Shown: in pieces, positions 17,667-27,127 of the stretch
How the letters are laid out: each line of letters opens with the position of its first letter
Position numbering within the stretch: position 1 is the first letter of the stretch
Source of the DNA: Corynebacterium kalidii
GTDB lineage: Bacteria; Actinomycetota; Actinomycetes; Mycobacteriales; Mycobacteriaceae
Assembly: GCF_022869005.1 (NCBI RefSeq)
Contig: NZ_JALIEA010000006.1
Location: 1-64,000 of the forward strand
Length of the DNA: 64,000 bases
Direction: 5' to 3'
Notes under the pieces: generated by a model
What the model was told of the DNA's origin: nothing
The model's database searches: none
The model's input: only the letters and a program-made list of their open reading frames with translations
Made by a program: the position numbers and the translations under genes

Positions 17667-18650
17667 GTGCTGAAGAATATCACGGCCGGGAAAAAGTCGG
17701 TGAGGGGAGTTGCCCTCGCTCTCGTGGCGGCATGGGGCGTCGCGGCGGCGGGCACGGTCGTCGCGGTACCGCCGGCGGTAGCCGCGGACGCCGGGAACCT
17801 CGTCACCTTCGGTGACTCCTACCTCTCGAACCCCACCCCGGCAGAGACCGTCGGCGCCAAGGTCCGCGCCGCGGCGGAACAGGCCGGCATCCCGATCGAC
17901 ACCGGTCTGGCGGCGCCCCTGTCCCGGTACACCGCCCACGGGTGCGGGCAGTCCTCGACCAACGCTCCCCGGCAGATCGGGCGCATGACCGGTCTGACCG
18001 TCCGCGACTACTCCTGCCCGGGAGCCATGGCGTACACGCCGGGGACCCCGGCGATGACGCTGAACGGGGAGATCGACAACGCCCTGGCGGACAAGGCCCT
18101 CGACGCCGCCACCACCAACGTGGTCATCCAGTTCGGGTTCAACGACTCCTACAGCTGGCTGATGGGCAAGGTCCTCGCCAACGGGCTGCCCGACACCTAC
18201 GTCAACCTCCAGCAGCGTTACGCCGAGCAGAAGGTCCTGTGGACCAACGCGATGAACACCGCGATCAACCGCATCAGGGCCGCCGCCCCCAACGCCCGGA
18301 TCACGGTGGCCGACTACCCGACGATCTCGAAGCCCGAGACCGCCGAACAGTGCCTCCTCCACGTCGCGATGATCCCCGGTGACATCGGGATCCCCGCCTT
18401 CTGGATCCGCGACGCCGAGGTCAACATCCACGACTGGTCGAAGGAACTCGTGGCCGCCCGGTCGCGTGACAACGTCGTCTTCGCCGACATCCGCGGAGCC
18501 ACCGCAGGACGCGGCGAATGCGCCCCGGACGACGCCCGCCTGATCGCCGGTGTCATCGACACCACGAACGTCTCCGGCTACAACCTGCCGGTCCACATGA
18601 CCAACAGGGGTGTCACCCACACCGCCGAGACCATCGCGGCGACCTTCTGA
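17667..18650 (+). CDS. Secreted SGNH/GDSL hydrolase (lipase/esterase)
   Basis: A 327-residue exported protein. GTG 17667 is chosen because AGGAAAGG lies 7 bases upstream; the reading frame extends further 5' but those codons show no signal. A signal peptide (K9-K10, hydrophobic core, AVA-A near residue 39) precedes the SGNH block I motif FGDSYLSN with the nucleophile Ser51. The oxyanion Asn lies in VIQFGFNDSYSW, and the catalytic His in the final THTAE stretch. Four Cys residues in the mature part (C-GQSSTN, YSCPG, EQCLL, GECAP) may form two disulfides. It is the first gene of a unit with an acyl ligase and oleate hydratase, suggesting release of fatty acids from host or environmental lipids. 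Confidence 0.85.
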   Translation: MLKNITAGKKSVRGVALALVAAWGVAAAGTVVAVPPAVAADAGNLVTFGDSYLSNPTPAETVGAKVRAAAEQAGIPIDTGLAAPLSRYTAHGCGQSSTNAPRQIGRMTGLTVRDYSCPGAMAYTPGTPAMTLNGEIDNALADKALDAATTNVVIQFGFNDSYSWLMGKVLANGLPDTYVNLQQRYAEQKVLWTNAMNTAINRIRAAAPNARITVADYPTISKPETAEQCLLHVAMIPGDIGIPAFWIRDAEVNIHDWSKELVAARSRDNVVFADIRGATAGRGECAPDDARLIAGVIDTTNVSGYNLPVHMTNRGVTHTAETIAATF

Positions 18651-18715
18651 CCCCCTCCGGTTCCCGGGGAGAAACCGGGCCCCACAGAGGCCCCACGATG
18701 CCTGAAGGAGGCAGC

Positions 18716-20434
18716 ATGCGCACACACGGCACACACGTGTCCGCACGTACCCAGGTGACCCAGATGCTCGGGTCGCTCCCACCACTGGTCCGGGCTGGGG
18801 TGTTGAGGACGGGCGGACCGCGGGAATCCGCCGGACTGATCGGAGCCGTCGGCAGGTGGGGCATGTCCCTGGCCGCCCTGGTGGAGATGAGCGCCACCTC
18901 GTTCCCGCACCGCACCGCCCTGATCGACGACCACGGCTCCCTGAGCTACGCGGAACTCCGCGACCAGGCCCGGGCACTGGCACGCAGCCTGCGGACCTAC
19001 TCGGAGCCGGACGGGCCGGATGGGGCGGACATCTCGTCGATCTCGGTGATCGCCAGGAACAGCCGCGGCCTCGTCCTGCCGCTCATCGCCGCGGCCTACC
19101 TCGGTGCCGAGGCCAAGATCCTCAACCCCGGGTCATCGCTGACGCAGCTCCAGGACATCGCCGACGACTACCCCAGCAGCGTCACCTTCATCGACGCGGA
19201 GTTCACCGAGGTGCTGGAGAAGCTCTCCACGGCCAACAAGGTCACCGTGGCGGAGTGGTCCGGTGACGCGCAAGCGCACGCGCCGGGCCAGCCTGGCCAG
19301 CCGGCTTCGTTGGAGTCCCTCGTCGCCGCCGGACGGAGTGAGTACCGACACGTCGCCTTACCGGGCCGCCCCGCCCAGCGGTCGACGGTGATCATGTCGT
19401 CGGGCACCCGCGGCGTCCCGAAGGCCGTCGTCCTGCCGGTCCCGCGGACACCCAAGGTACTCGGCAGCATCCTGGAGCGGATCCCGTTCCGCTCCGGCGA
19501 CGTGATCCAGCTGTCCGTCGGTCTGTTCCACGCGTGGGGGTGGCTCAACCTGCACATCTCCATGGCCACCGGGTCGACCCTGCTCACCCGGCGCTGGTTC
19601 GACAGCGAGACCGACATCCGGGACATCGTCCGCCACGACGTGACCGGCATCGTCTCCGCGGCGGTCTACCTGCGCCAGATCCTCGCCGGCGTCGGCGAGC
19701 ACGTCGGTGCGGGCGTCGGTGGGGGTGTCGACGTGTCCGGGATCCGCTACATCGTCTCGGCCGGCAACGCCATCCCGCCGGAGCTCGTCGTGGAACTCAA
19801 CGCACGGTTCGGGGACGGCACGGGCGTGGTCCACAACTTCTACGGCTCCACCGAGCACGGCCAGATCACCCTGGCCACCGCCGCGGACCTGGCCGCCGAC
19901 CCCACCACCGCGGGCCGTCCCGGTCCGGGGGTGCGTCTGGCGATCATCGGGGACGACGGACGCCCCGTGGCGCCCGGCGGCACCGGCGTCATCTACTCGT
20001 CGAACTCCATGACCTCCCTGGGGTTCCTCTCCGACAAGGACTCCGGCGACGTCGTCGACGGCATGCTGTCCACCGGGGACACCGGGTTCATCGACGACTC
20101 CGGCAGGCTCTACGTCTGCGGTCGCGCCGACGACATGGTCATCCGGGGCGGGGAGAACATCCACCCCCGGGCCATCGAGGAGTTCCTGCTGACCCTTCCC
20201 CAGATCCGGGACGCCTTCGTCATCGGCCACCAGGGTGACCTGGTGGCCACGCTCGACGCCTACATCGTCACCGACCACGAGATCACCGACGGGGAACTGA
20301 ACGACGCCGTCCTCGCCGGAGTCAACCGGTTCTGCGCCCTGGACAACATCGTCCGGGTCGAGACCCTGCCACGCAACGACTCCGGGAAGGTCGTCCCACG
20401 CCTGCTCCCCGACACCCCGGGCACGACCCGGTAG
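18716..20434 (+). CDS. AMP-dependent acyl-CoA ligase
   Basis: A 572-residue adenylate-forming enzyme. The phosphate loop reads IMSSGTRGVPKAVV (variant of TSGTTGxPK), the acyl-adenylate region YGSTEHGQI, and the hinge STGDTGFIDDSGRLYVCGRADDMVIRG leads to GGENIHP; the catalytic Lys is likely in NDSGKVVPR near the end. The family activates a carboxylic acid with ATP and CoA; the setting between a secreted lipase and oleate hydratase points to long-chain fatty acids. ATG 18716 follows GAAGGAGG (18704-18711); an in-frame ATG at 18698 is the alternative. A hairpin CCGGTT/AACCGG at 18657-18678 lies between it and the hydrolase gene. Confidence 0.85.
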   Translation: MRTHGTHVSARTQVTQMLGSLPPLVRAGVLRTGGPRESAGLIGAVGRWGMSLAALVEMSATSFPHRTALIDDHGSLSYAELRDQARALARSLRTYSEPDGPDGADISSISVIARNSRGLVLPLIAAAYLGAEAKILNPGSSLTQLQDIADDYPSSVTFIDAEFTEVLEKLSTANKVTVAEWSGDAQAHAPGQPGQPASLESLVAAGRSEYRHVALPGRPAQRSTVIMSSGTRGVPKAVVLPVPRTPKVLGSILERIPFRSGDVIQLSVGLFHAWGWLNLHISMATGSTLLTRRWFDSETDIRDIVRHDVTGIVSAAVYLRQILAGVGEHVGAGVGGGVDVSGIRYIVSAGNAIPPELVVELNARFGDGTGVVHNFYGSTEHGQITLATAADLAADPTTAGRPGPGVRLAIIGDDGRPVAPGGTGVIYSSNSMTSLGFLSDKDSGDVVDGMLSTGDTGFIDDSGRLYVCGRADDMVIRGGENIHPRAIEEFLLTLPQIRDAFVIGHQGDLVATLDAYIVTDHEITDGELNDAVLAGVNRFCALDNIVRVETLPRNDSGKVVPRLLPDTPGTTR

Positions 20435-20450
20435 AAAGCTGAGGACCGAC

Positions 20451-22250
20451 ATGTACTACTCCAACGGAAACTACGAGGCCTTCGCCCGCCCGCGGAAACC
20501 CGAGGGCATCGAGGACAGGCACGCCTGGATCGTCGGGACGGGGCTCGCGGGGCTCGCCGCGGCCACCTTCCTGATCCGTGACGCGCAGATGCCGGGCACG
20601 AACATCCACCTCATCGAGGAGCTCCCGGTGGCCGGCGGCTCGCTCGACGGTGCCGAACGCCCGGACATCGGTTTCGTCACCCGCGGCGGACGCGAGATGG
20701 AGAACCACTTCGAGTGCCTCTGGGACATGTACCGCTCGATCCCGTCACTCGAGATCCCCGGAGCGTCCTACCTGGACGAGTACTACTGGCTGGACAAGGA
20801 CGACCCCAACTCCTCCAACTGCCGCCTCATCCACCAGCGGGGCAACCGCGTCCCCTCGGACGGCGACTTCACCCTCACGGAGAAGGCCCAGCTGGAGATC
20901 GTCAAACTGGTCACGGCATCCGAGCACACACTCGAGGGGCGCACGATCGGGGACTACTTCTCCGACGAGTTCTTCGCCAGCAACTTCTGGTTCTACTGGG
21001 CCACGATGTTCGCCTTCGAGAAATGGCACTCCCTGATCGAGATGCGCCGCTACGTGATGCGGTTCATCCACCACACCGGCGGGCTGCCGGACTTCACGGC
21101 GCTGAAGTTCAACCGCTACAACCAGTACGACTCCATGGTCCGCCCCGTGCTGACGTACCTCCTCGACCACGACGTGGACGTCCGCTACGGCACTACCGTC
21201 GTCGACATCGACGTCGACATCGACGGACCGTCCAAGACGGCCACGGCGCTGCACGTCGAGACCGGGGACGGCGTGCAGACGATCGCGCTGAGCGAGGACG
21301 ACGTCGTGTTCGTGACGAACGGGTCCATCACCGAGTCCACCACCTACGGCGACCACGACACGTCGGCACCCGTGACCACCGAGCCCGGCGGATCCTGGAA
21401 CCTGTGGGAGAACCTCGCCGCCAAGTCGAAGGACTTCGGACGCCCCGGGGTGTTCTACCGGAACCTCCCGGAGAAGAGCTGGTACGTCTCCGCCACCGCC
21501 ACACTGAAGGACGGGAAGGTCGAGCCGTTCATCGAACGACTCACCCAGCGTTCCCTCCACGACGGCAAGGTCAACACCGGCGGCATCATCACCGTCACGG
21601 ACTCGTCCTGGCTGCTGAGTTTCGCGGTCCACCGCCAGCCGCACTTCACGTCGCAGAACGAGAACGAGATCGTCGTGTGGATCTATGCCCTCTACTCCGA
21701 CGTCGACGGCGACTACGTCCGCAAGCCCATCGTTGACTGCACCGGCGAGGAGATCACCCGGGAATGGCTCTACCACCTGGGCGTCCCGGTGGACCAGATC
21801 GCGGAGATGTCGGCACATGAGTCGGTGAACACCAACCCGGTGTACATGCCGTACATCACGTCGTACTTCATGCCGCGGCGCGCCGGCGACCGTCCGGACG
21901 TGGTGCCGGAGGGGTCGAAGAACCTCGCCTTCATCGGTAACTTCGCCGAGTCCCCGTCGCGGGACACGGTGTTCACCACCGAGTACTCCGTGCGCACCGC
22001 CATGGAGGCCGTGTACACGTTCATGGGTGTGGAACGAGGGGTCCCCGAGGTCTTCGGTTCGGTTTACGACCTACGTGAACTGCTGAAGGCGACCTACCAC
22101 CTCCGGGACCGCAGGAGCCTCGAGGAGCAGCCTCTGACATCGAGGTTCCCGCTGCCGGTGCCGCGCTTCATCACCTCCAGGCTGCGCGCGAAGCTGAACG
22201 GTACGTGGGTGGAGGAACTGCTGCAGGACTCCGGTCTGCTGAAGCGCTGA
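20451..22250 (+). CDS. ohyA: Oleate hydratase (MCRA family)
   Basis: A 599-residue FAD enzyme that adds water to cis-9 double bonds of free fatty acids, giving 10-hydroxy acids. The N-terminal nucleotide-binding fold has [17 protein letters not shown] (about residues 29-45), then the family hallmarks [34 protein letters not shown], and [23 protein letters not shown]. Length equals the usual ~590 residues. It starts 16 bp after the acyl ligase gene, with GAGGA upstream, so the three genes form one operon. The reaction detoxifies unsaturated fatty acids and fits lipid scavenging from host skin or cheese surfaces. The transcript ends at the 16-bp hairpin at 22291. Confidence 0.93.
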   Translation: MYYSNGNYEAFARPRKPEGIEDRHAWIVGTGLAGLAAATFLIRDAQMPGTNIHLIEELPVAGGSLDGAERPDIGFVTRGGREMENHFECLWDMYRSIPSLEIPGASYLDEYYWLDKDDPNSSNCRLIHQRGNRVPSDGDFTLTEKAQLEIVKLVTASEHTLEGRTIGDYFSDEFFASNFWFYWATMFAFEKWHSLIEMRRYVMRFIHHTGGLPDFTALKFNRYNQYDSMVRPVLTYLLDHDVDVRYGTTVVDIDVDIDGPSKTATALHVETGDGVQTIALSEDDVVFVTNGSITESTTYGDHDTSAPVTTEPGGSWNLWENLAAKSKDFGRPGVFYRNLPEKSWYVSATATLKDGKVEPFIERLTQRSLHDGKVNTGGIITVTDSSWLLSFAVHRQPHFTSQNENEIVVWIYALYSDVDGDYVRKPIVDCTGEEITREWLYHLGVPVDQIAEMSAHESVNTNPVYMPYITSYFMPRRAGDRPDVVPEGSKNLAFIGNFAESPSRDTVFTTEYSVRTAMEAVYTFMGVERGVPEVFGSVYDLRELLKATYHLRDRRSLEEQPLTSRFPLPVPRFITSRLRAKLNGTWVEELLQDSGLLKR

Positions 22251-22290
22251 GTGTCGGGCGGCCACCCACCGCCGTACCCCCCGACGACGA

Positions 22291-22329
22291 CCAGAGGGCG
22301 TCCCCGAACTTTCCGGGGACGCCCTCTGG
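22291..22329. terminator. Perfect 16-bp hairpin between convergent transcripts
   Basis: Bases 22291-22306 pair perfectly with 22314-22329 around a 7-base loop. The hairpin separates the rightward oleate hydratase gene from the leftward tRNA gene and can serve both, although neither side has a T-run. Confidence 0.65.
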
Positions 22330-22337
22330 ACGTGCTG

Positions 22338-22411
22338 TGGAGCCGATGACGGGAATCGAACCCGCGTATTCAGCTTGGGAAGCTGATGTTCTACCATTGA
22401 ACTACATCGGC
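22338..22411 (-). tRNA. tRNA-Gly (anticodon CCC)
   Basis: Read on the minus strand, acceptor GCCGATG pairs with CATCGGC, followed by discriminator T and an encoded CCA end. The D-arm reads GTTCAATGGTAGAAC, the anticodon stem TCAGC/GCTGA holds loop TTCCCAA (anticodon CCC), and the T-arm is CGGGTTCGATTCCCG. It decodes GGG glycine codons, useful in a GC-rich genome. Complete cloverleaf, no intron. Confidence 0.95.
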
Positions 22412-22501
22412 GGTCATGCTTGCGCACTGCAGACGACTCTAACACAGTCGAGCGACGGGGTGAGACAACGGGGTAGGGGTTGGTCCGCTAGGGTAGGTGA
22501 C

Positions 22502-23113
22502 GTGCTTCTTTCCGATCGAGACATCCGCGCAGCCCTCGGTTCAGGCGACCTCGCCCTGGACCCGTTCGACCCGACCCTCATCCAGCCGTCAAGTATCGAC
22601 GTGCGTCTCGACCGTTACTTCCGGGTGTTCAACAACTCCCGGTACACGCACATCGACCCGCGCTTGCCGCAGGAGGACCTGACCACCCTCGTGGAGGTCG
22701 GTGACGGTACCGGCGAGGACGGGACCGACGTCAACGACGGGGGAGTGGCCGCCGAGGCCTTCATCCTGCATCCCGGCGAGTTCGTGCTCGGCTCCACCCT
22801 GGAGCTGGTGACGGTGCCGGACAACCTGGCCGCCCGCCTGGAGGGCAAGTCGTCCCTGGGTCGGCTCGGCCTGCTCACCCACTCGACGGCGGGGTTCGTG
22901 GACCCCGGTTTCACCGGCCACATCACCCTGGAGCTGTCGAACACCGCGAACCTGCCGATCGCCCTCTACCCGGGGATGAAGATCGGGCAGTTGGCACTCT
23001 TCAACCTGTCCAGCCCGGCCGAGTCCCCCTACGGTTCGGGCCCACTGGGCTCGAAGTACCAGGGGCAGCGGGGGCCGACGCCGTCGAAGGCGTACCTGAA
23101 CTTCCGTCCGTAG
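22502..23113 (+). CDS. dcd: dCTP deaminase, probably dUMP-forming
   Basis: A 203-residue enzyme of pyrimidine deoxynucleotide supply. The block [20 protein letters not shown] followed by [11 protein letters not shown] holds the catalytic Glu, and the C-terminal [15 protein letters not shown] matches the actinobacterial form, which in mycobacteria both deaminates dCTP and cleaves the dUTP to dUMP. An acidic Gly/Asp-rich insert (about residues 64-82) makes it slightly longer than the usual 190. GTG 22502 is chosen: TAGGGT at 22489-22494 lies 7 bases upstream and there is no ribosome site, so the mRNA is probably leaderless. Transcription diverges from the tRNA gene. Confidence 0.93.
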   Translation: MLLSDRDIRAALGSGDLALDPFDPTLIQPSSIDVRLDRYFRVFNNSRYTHIDPRLPQEDLTTLVEVGDGTGEDGTDVNDGGVAAEAFILHPGEFVLGSTLELVTVPDNLAARLEGKSSLGRLGLLTHSTAGFVDPGFTGHITLELSNTANLPIALYPGMKIGQLALFNLSSPAESPYGSGPLGSKYQGQRGPTPSKAYLNFRP

Positions 23114-23413
23114 CGGCGTCGGCGGTCTCCACACACACCTCGCCCCCGGGAGCATGACTGCTGCCGGGGGCGGGGCGCTGACGTTTCAAGAGGAGAATGC
23201 TCAACTGCCGTATACGGGTCCTTCCGTCGGGGGCCGTCGGTGCGACGGTCGGTACTCGGGCGGTGACTCCGGTGACCACCGTGATCACGGTGTCTCAGTG
23301 GCCTCCGAAGGCGCTGACATTCAATCTACGAGCCGTGGATTAAAGATCCATGGCAACGCACTGGGGTGTCCCTGCCGCCTTACTGACGTGTTCGGTGGGG
23401 CGTGTTCGGGGGC
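23114..23413. other. Interval between dcd and the response regulator gene
   Basis: 300 bp with no supportable gene. It contains the dcd hairpin and, at 23332-23354, GCCgTGGAT-taaag-ATCCAtGGC, an inverted repeat that may end the leftward or rightward transcript. Nothing else recognised. Confidence 0.5.
23141..23172 (+). terminator. Hairpin after dcd
   Basis: CGCCCCCGG (23141-23149) pairs with CCGGGGGCG (23164-23172), with AGCA/TGCT extending the stem inside. Strong GC hairpin but no T-run. Confidence 0.6.
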
Positions 23414-24169
23414 TCAGACCACGTCGTCCGGGCGGAACCCGGCGCCGACGGCGAGGACGGCGAGTTGTACGCGGGTGGATGCGCCGAACCTCCCCAGCAG
23501 CTGCGAGACCTGCTTCTTCACCGTGCTCGACGAGCGCCCGGTCCTCCGGCTGATCTCGGAATTCGACAGTCCGATGCAGAGCAGGGCGAGGGTGGTCTCC
23601 TCGGCGGCGGACATCCGGGGCAGCGACGACGCAGGCACCGACGGCCCCGACGGCCCCGACGGTACCGACAGTTCCGGCGTCGGGGGCTCGGCCTCGGCGG
23701 CGGGACGGTCTCCCCGGACCTCCGGTGTCAGGTGCCGGACCAGGTTCGACGCCGGCTGCGGGCTGACCACGGTGCCGCCGCTGACCGTGGCGAGGACGGT
23801 GTCGATGATGAACTCGGGGCGCGCGCTCTTCAGGATGTAGCCGCGCCCGCCCTGGGCGAGGACCGAGAGCATCGTCTCCTCCTCGTCCAGCGCGGTCATG
23901 GCCACGAACACCGGCGGGTCCGGGAGCTGGCGGATGTGTCCGAGGAGTTCGACCCCGTCCATGCCGGGGATGTGGATGTCGGCCAGGACCACGTCGACCG
24001 GTGTGTCCGCCGCGTGTGCCGCCAGGAGCTCGAGCGCCTCGGGGCCGCTGGTGGCTTCGCCGACCAGGTCGATCGACGCGCCGGCGGGTGAGCCGAAGTA
24101 GAGGCGGAGCGACGACAGGACGAGGGGGTCGTCGTCGACGATCAGCAGACGGACAGGGGGAGAAGGCAT
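23414..24169 (-). CDS. NarL/LuxR-family response regulator
   Basis: A 251-residue regulator. The receiver domain has the acidic pocket IVDDDP, the phospho-acceptor Asp in VVLADIHIPGMDGVE, the Thr in AMTAL and the Lys in YILKSARP. A Pro/Ser/Gly linker of about 35 residues, longer than usual, leads to the C-terminal LuxR helix-turn-helix (MSAAEETTLALLCIGLSNSE, RRTGRSSSTVKKQVSQLLGRFG). Its partner is the HisKA_3 kinase at 24421-25734, with a small secreted protein gene in between, all on the same strand. It should bind DNA as a dimer after phosphorylation; target genes are unknown. Confidence 0.9.
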   Translation of the reverse strand: MPSPPVRLLIVDDDPLVLSSLRLYFGSPAGASIDLVGEATSGPEALELLAAHAADTPVDVVLADIHIPGMDGVELLGHIRQLPDPPVFVAMTALDEEETMLSVLAQGGRGYILKSARPEFIIDTVLATVSGGTVVSPQPASNLVRHLTPEVRGDRPAAEAEPPTPELSVPSGPSGPSVPASSLPRMSAAEETTLALLCIGLSNSEISRRTGRSSSTVKKQVSQLLGRFGASTRVQLAVLAVGAGFRPDDVV

Positions 24170-24192
24170 GTCAGACAGGGGGCTGGTCGTCC

Positions 24193-24387
24193 TCAGCGCT
24201 TACGGCACCAGGGCAGGGACGGGTGGTACTTGCAGCTGGCGATGTCGGAGATGGCGCGCTTCGAGTCGACCCAGGACGAGGAGCCCGGGGCGTCGGCGGC
24301 GGCGACACCTGTCGACAGTCCGGCGGTGAGCGCGACGGTGGTGGCAGCCAGGAGAAGACGGCGGCCGTGAGCAGGCAACATGGGCAC
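24193..24387 (-). CDS. Small secreted protein between kinase and regulator
   Basis: 64 residues from GTG 24387, preceded by AGGAG at 5-base spacing (an in-frame ATG lies two codons later). A signal peptide is evident: basic GRR, hydrophobic LLLAATTVALTAGL, then VAAADA cleavage near residue 30. The mature peptide is about 32 residues and ends SCKYHPSLPWCRKR, with two Cys eight residues apart and a basic end. No family recognised. It begins 33 bp after the sensor kinase stop and ends 23 bp before the response regulator start, so it is co-transcribed. It could be a signal for, or an accessory of, the kinase; this is inference. Confidence 0.72.
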   Translation of the reverse strand: MPMLPAHGRRLLLAATTVALTAGLSTGVAAADAPGSSSWVDSKRAISDIASCKYHPSLPWCRKR

Positions 24388-24420
24388 GGTTGCTCCTAGG
24401 ATCGGGGTGAGGGGCGTTTA

Positions 24421-25734
24421 TCAAGATTTGATAACGACTATAGGCAGTCGGAGGGTGGTACGCCAGAGGCGGGACTCCGGTCCCCCCAGTGCAGGACCCT
24501 CCCCCGTCCGCACGCTGCCCGTTTCATCACCGGGGACGGTGAGGCCAGCCTCCAACGTACCCCCGGCTTTCGTCGCCCGCGCGCGCATGGAGCCCACCCC
24601 CATCTCCGTCGACACCACATCGTCGCCGTCCGGAGACGTGGTGTGTCCGGGGCGGGACGGCACGGCGTTGACCATGGTGACCACGAACGTACCGTCCTGG
24701 ACAGTGCAGGTCAGGTCCACGGTGGTATGCGGCGCGGCATGTTTCGCCGCGTTCGCGGTCATCTCGGTGAGTACCTTGACCGCGGTGTCCCGGTCGATCC
24801 ACGGGGTCCCCGTGGTACCCGGGATGCCCGGGACGTCCGTCGCGTTCACCACCGCGGCGACGTCGTCCGGCAGGTCGACCGTCGGGCGCAGGTCCAGGGA
24901 ATGCGCTTCGAGCTCCTGCCGCATCCTGGCTATGGCGACCTCCAGGGGTGGGCTGGCCACGCGTGTGCGGAACGAGGTGCGGTTGGGGTTCTCGTTGAGC
25001 AGCCGCAGCATCGTCCGCAGGTTGGACAGTGCCTCGCGCGAGGAGTCCGAGATGTTGTCGAGCCCCTCCCGGTGGGTCGCCCCGTCGCCGGGAGGGAGCA
25101 GGGTCAGGGCCTGCGCCTGCATGACGACACTGGTCAGTGAGGTGGCCACGGAGTCGTGGAGCTCGCGGGCCAGTTCCAGGCGCTGCTGCCGCTCCTGTTC
25201 GGCCAGGGACGTCCGGAGCCTCTCCTGCTGCCGGGCGTGGTTGGCCCGGAAACACCCGATGAGGAATGCGGCGGCGAGCATGGCACCGACCAGGGTGAGG
25301 GCGGTGACGTCCGTGGACAGGGCGCCGGCCTGCGGGTCGACCGCGGAGAGCGCCCAGTGGGCGCACGCCAGCGACCCGCCCAGCAGGATCTGTCCGCAGG
25401 CGGCCACGATCTCCACGATGAGCATCGTGAAGAAGATCGAGTACAGCGGGACGACCCCGTCGGCCGCGTTGACCACGAATGCCGCGAGCACGAGCAGCAG
25501 CGACAGCATCGACGCGGCGACCGGGATCCTCGCGGTGCCGGCGACGAGGAGCAGGGTGGCCCCGGCGAGCAGGGCCGTGCCGACGAACGCGTCGTCCGGG
25601 GTCGAGGCGAGCTCGAAGACGGTGAGGACGGTGGCCAGTACCGTCTCGATCACGCCGAGCTGCGTGAGACGTCGGGTGCGGAGGACAGGCGGCAGCCGAC
25701 GGGGACGGTGAGGCGTCCTGGAACTGGCGTTCAC
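24421..25734 (-). CDS. Membrane sensor histidine kinase (HisKA_3)
   Basis: 437 residues. After a short basic N-terminus come five or six membrane helices (about residues 25-165) with short outer loops, then a coiled segment and the HisKA_3 box RLELARELHDSVATSLTSVV carrying the phospho-acceptor His. The C-terminal HATPase domain shows the N-box in KVLTEMTANAAKHA and a G-box MGVGSMRARATKAGGTL. It has no large sensory domain, so it probably senses the membrane, a small ligand or a partner protein, for example the peptide encoded next. GTG 25734 is the start; it follows alaT by 12 bp. Confidence 0.9.
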   Translation of the reverse strand: MNASSRTPHRPRRLPPVLRTRRLTQLGVIETVLATVLTVFELASTPDDAFVGTALLAGATLLLVAGTARIPVAASMLSLLLVLAAFVVNAADGVVPLYSIFFTMLIVEIVAACGQILLGGSLACAHWALSAVDPQAGALSTDVTALTLVGAMLAAAFLIGCFRANHARQQERLRTSLAEQERQQRLELARELHDSVATSLTSVVMQAQALTLLPPGDGATHREGLDNISDSSREALSNLRTMLRLLNENPNRTSFRTRVASPPLEVAIARMRQELEAHSLDLRPTVDLPDDVAAVVNATDVPGIPGTTGTPWIDRDTAVKVLTEMTANAAKHAAPHTTVDLTCTVQDGTFVVTMVNAVPSRPGHTTSPDGDDVVSTEMGVGSMRARATKAGGTLEAGLTVPGDETGSVRTGEGPALGGPESRLWRTTLRLPIVVIKS

Positions 25735-25746
25735 GTCCGGGGCGTC

Positions 25747-27003
25747 CTACTGGCGGTAGGACGACAGGAAGTTCCCCAGCCGTTCGATGGCCTCGGCGAG
25801 GTCCTGCTTCCACGGCAGCGTGACCACCCGGAAGTGGTCGGGGGACGGCCAGTTCATGCCCGTGCCCTGCACCATCTGGATCTTCTCGGAGCGCAGCAGG
25901 TCGAACATGAACTGCTCGTCGTCGTGGATTTCGTGGACCTCGGGGTCGATCTTCGGGAAGGCGTACAACGCGCCCATCGGCTTGACCACGCTGATCCCCG
26001 GGATCTCGTTCAGCTTGGTGTAGGCGGTGTTGCGCTGCTCCAGCAGACGTCCGCCGGGCAGCACCAGGTCGTCGATCGACTGCCGCCCCGACAACGCCAC
26101 CTGGATGCCGTACTGGGCCGGGACGTTGGCGCACAACCGGGTGGACGCCAGCAGCGTGAGGCCCTCGATGAAGCCCTTCGCGTGCTCCTTCGGCCCGGTG
26201 ATCACGGCCCAGCCGGCGCGGTAGCCGGCGACACGGTAGGCCTTGGACAGGCCGTTGAAGGTGATGCACAGGAGGTCCGGCGCCAGCGACGCGGTGCTCA
26301 CGTGCACGGCGTCGTCGTAGAGGATCTTGTCGTAGATCTCGTCGGACAGCAGCAGCAGGGAGTGCGCACGGGCGATGTCGACGATCTTCTGCACGACCTC
26401 GCGGCTGTACACCGCGCCGGTGGGGTTGTTCGGGTTGATGATCACGATCGCCTTGGTGCGCTCGGTGATCTTCGACTCGATGTCCTCGATCGACGGGGCC
26501 CAGTCGTCCTCCTCGTCGCAGAGGTAGTGCACCGGCTTGCCGCCCGAGAGGGTCGTCGCCGCGGTCCACAGCGGGTAGTCCGGCGCGGGGATGAGCACCT
26601 CGTCGCCGTCGTTGAGCAGGGCTTGGGTGGTCATCGTGATCAGCTCGGAGACACCGTTGCCGATGAACACGTCGTCGATGTCGAACGCCGGGAAACCGGG
26701 GACCATCTCGTAGCGGGCGACGATGGCCCGGCGGGCCGAGGGGATCCCCTTCGACTGCGAGTACCCCTGCGCGTACGGCAGGGCGGCGATCATGTCCTGC
26801 ACGATCGTGTCCGGCGCGTCGAACCCGAAGGCCGCCGGGTTGCCGGTGTTGAGCTTGAGGATGCGGTGACCGTCCGCCTCCATCCGCTCGGCCTCGGCGT
26901 TGACCGGGCCACGGATCTCGTAGAGGACGTTCTGGAGCTTCGTCGACTGGTCCAGCGGGCGCGGCTGCCGGGCCCCTGTCGCGTTCTTCTCTTCAGTGCT
27001 CAT
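25747..27003 (-). CDS. alaT: PLP-dependent aminotransferase, alanine type
   Basis: A 418-residue class I aminotransferase. The substrate/cofactor motifs are NTGNPAAFGFDAP near the start, IINPNNPTGAVYS, SDEIYDKILYDD and the PLP-binding Lys in FNGLSKAYRVAGYRAGW. It matches the corynebacterial AlaT group, which makes alanine from pyruvate and glutamate and contributes to branched-chain amino-acid synthesis. ATG 27003 is supported by CACAAT 7 bases upstream (leaderless arrangement); an in-frame upstream start at 27024 is possible. The sensor kinase gene follows by 12 bp. Confidence 0.88.
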   Translation of the reverse strand: MSTEEKNATGARQPRPLDQSTKLQNVLYEIRGPVNAEAERMEADGHRILKLNTGNPAAFGFDAPDTIVQDMIAALPYAQGYSQSKGIPSARRAIVARYEMVPGFPAFDIDDVFIGNGVSELITMTTQALLNDGDEVLIPAPDYPLWTAATTLSGGKPVHYLCDEEDDWAPSIEDIESKITERTKAIVIINPNNPTGAVYSREVVQKIVDIARAHSLLLLSDEIYDKILYDDAVHVSTASLAPDLLCITFNGLSKAYRVAGYRAGWAVITGPKEHAKGFIEGLTLLASTRLCANVPAQYGIQVALSGRQSIDDLVLPGGRLLEQRNTAYTKLNEIPGISVVKPMGALYAFPKIDPEVHEIHDDEQFMFDLLRSEKIQMVQGTGMNWPSPDHFRVVTLPWKQDLAEAIERLGNFLSSYRQ

Positions 27004-27127
27004 TCCAGCAATTGTGCCAGTCACCCCGCCGCGGTGACAGCCGACTGCCCGAACTGGGTGGCGCCGGCTGTCGACCGGGCCCTGATCCTGCCCTTATCCT
27101 GCCCCACCCCTGCCCCGATCAGGGTGG

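Noticed and set aside
24193..24387. Lantibiotic or bacteriocin precursor
   Set aside because: No modification or export genes nearby and a normal Sec-type signal peptide; only a secreted small protein can be claimed.
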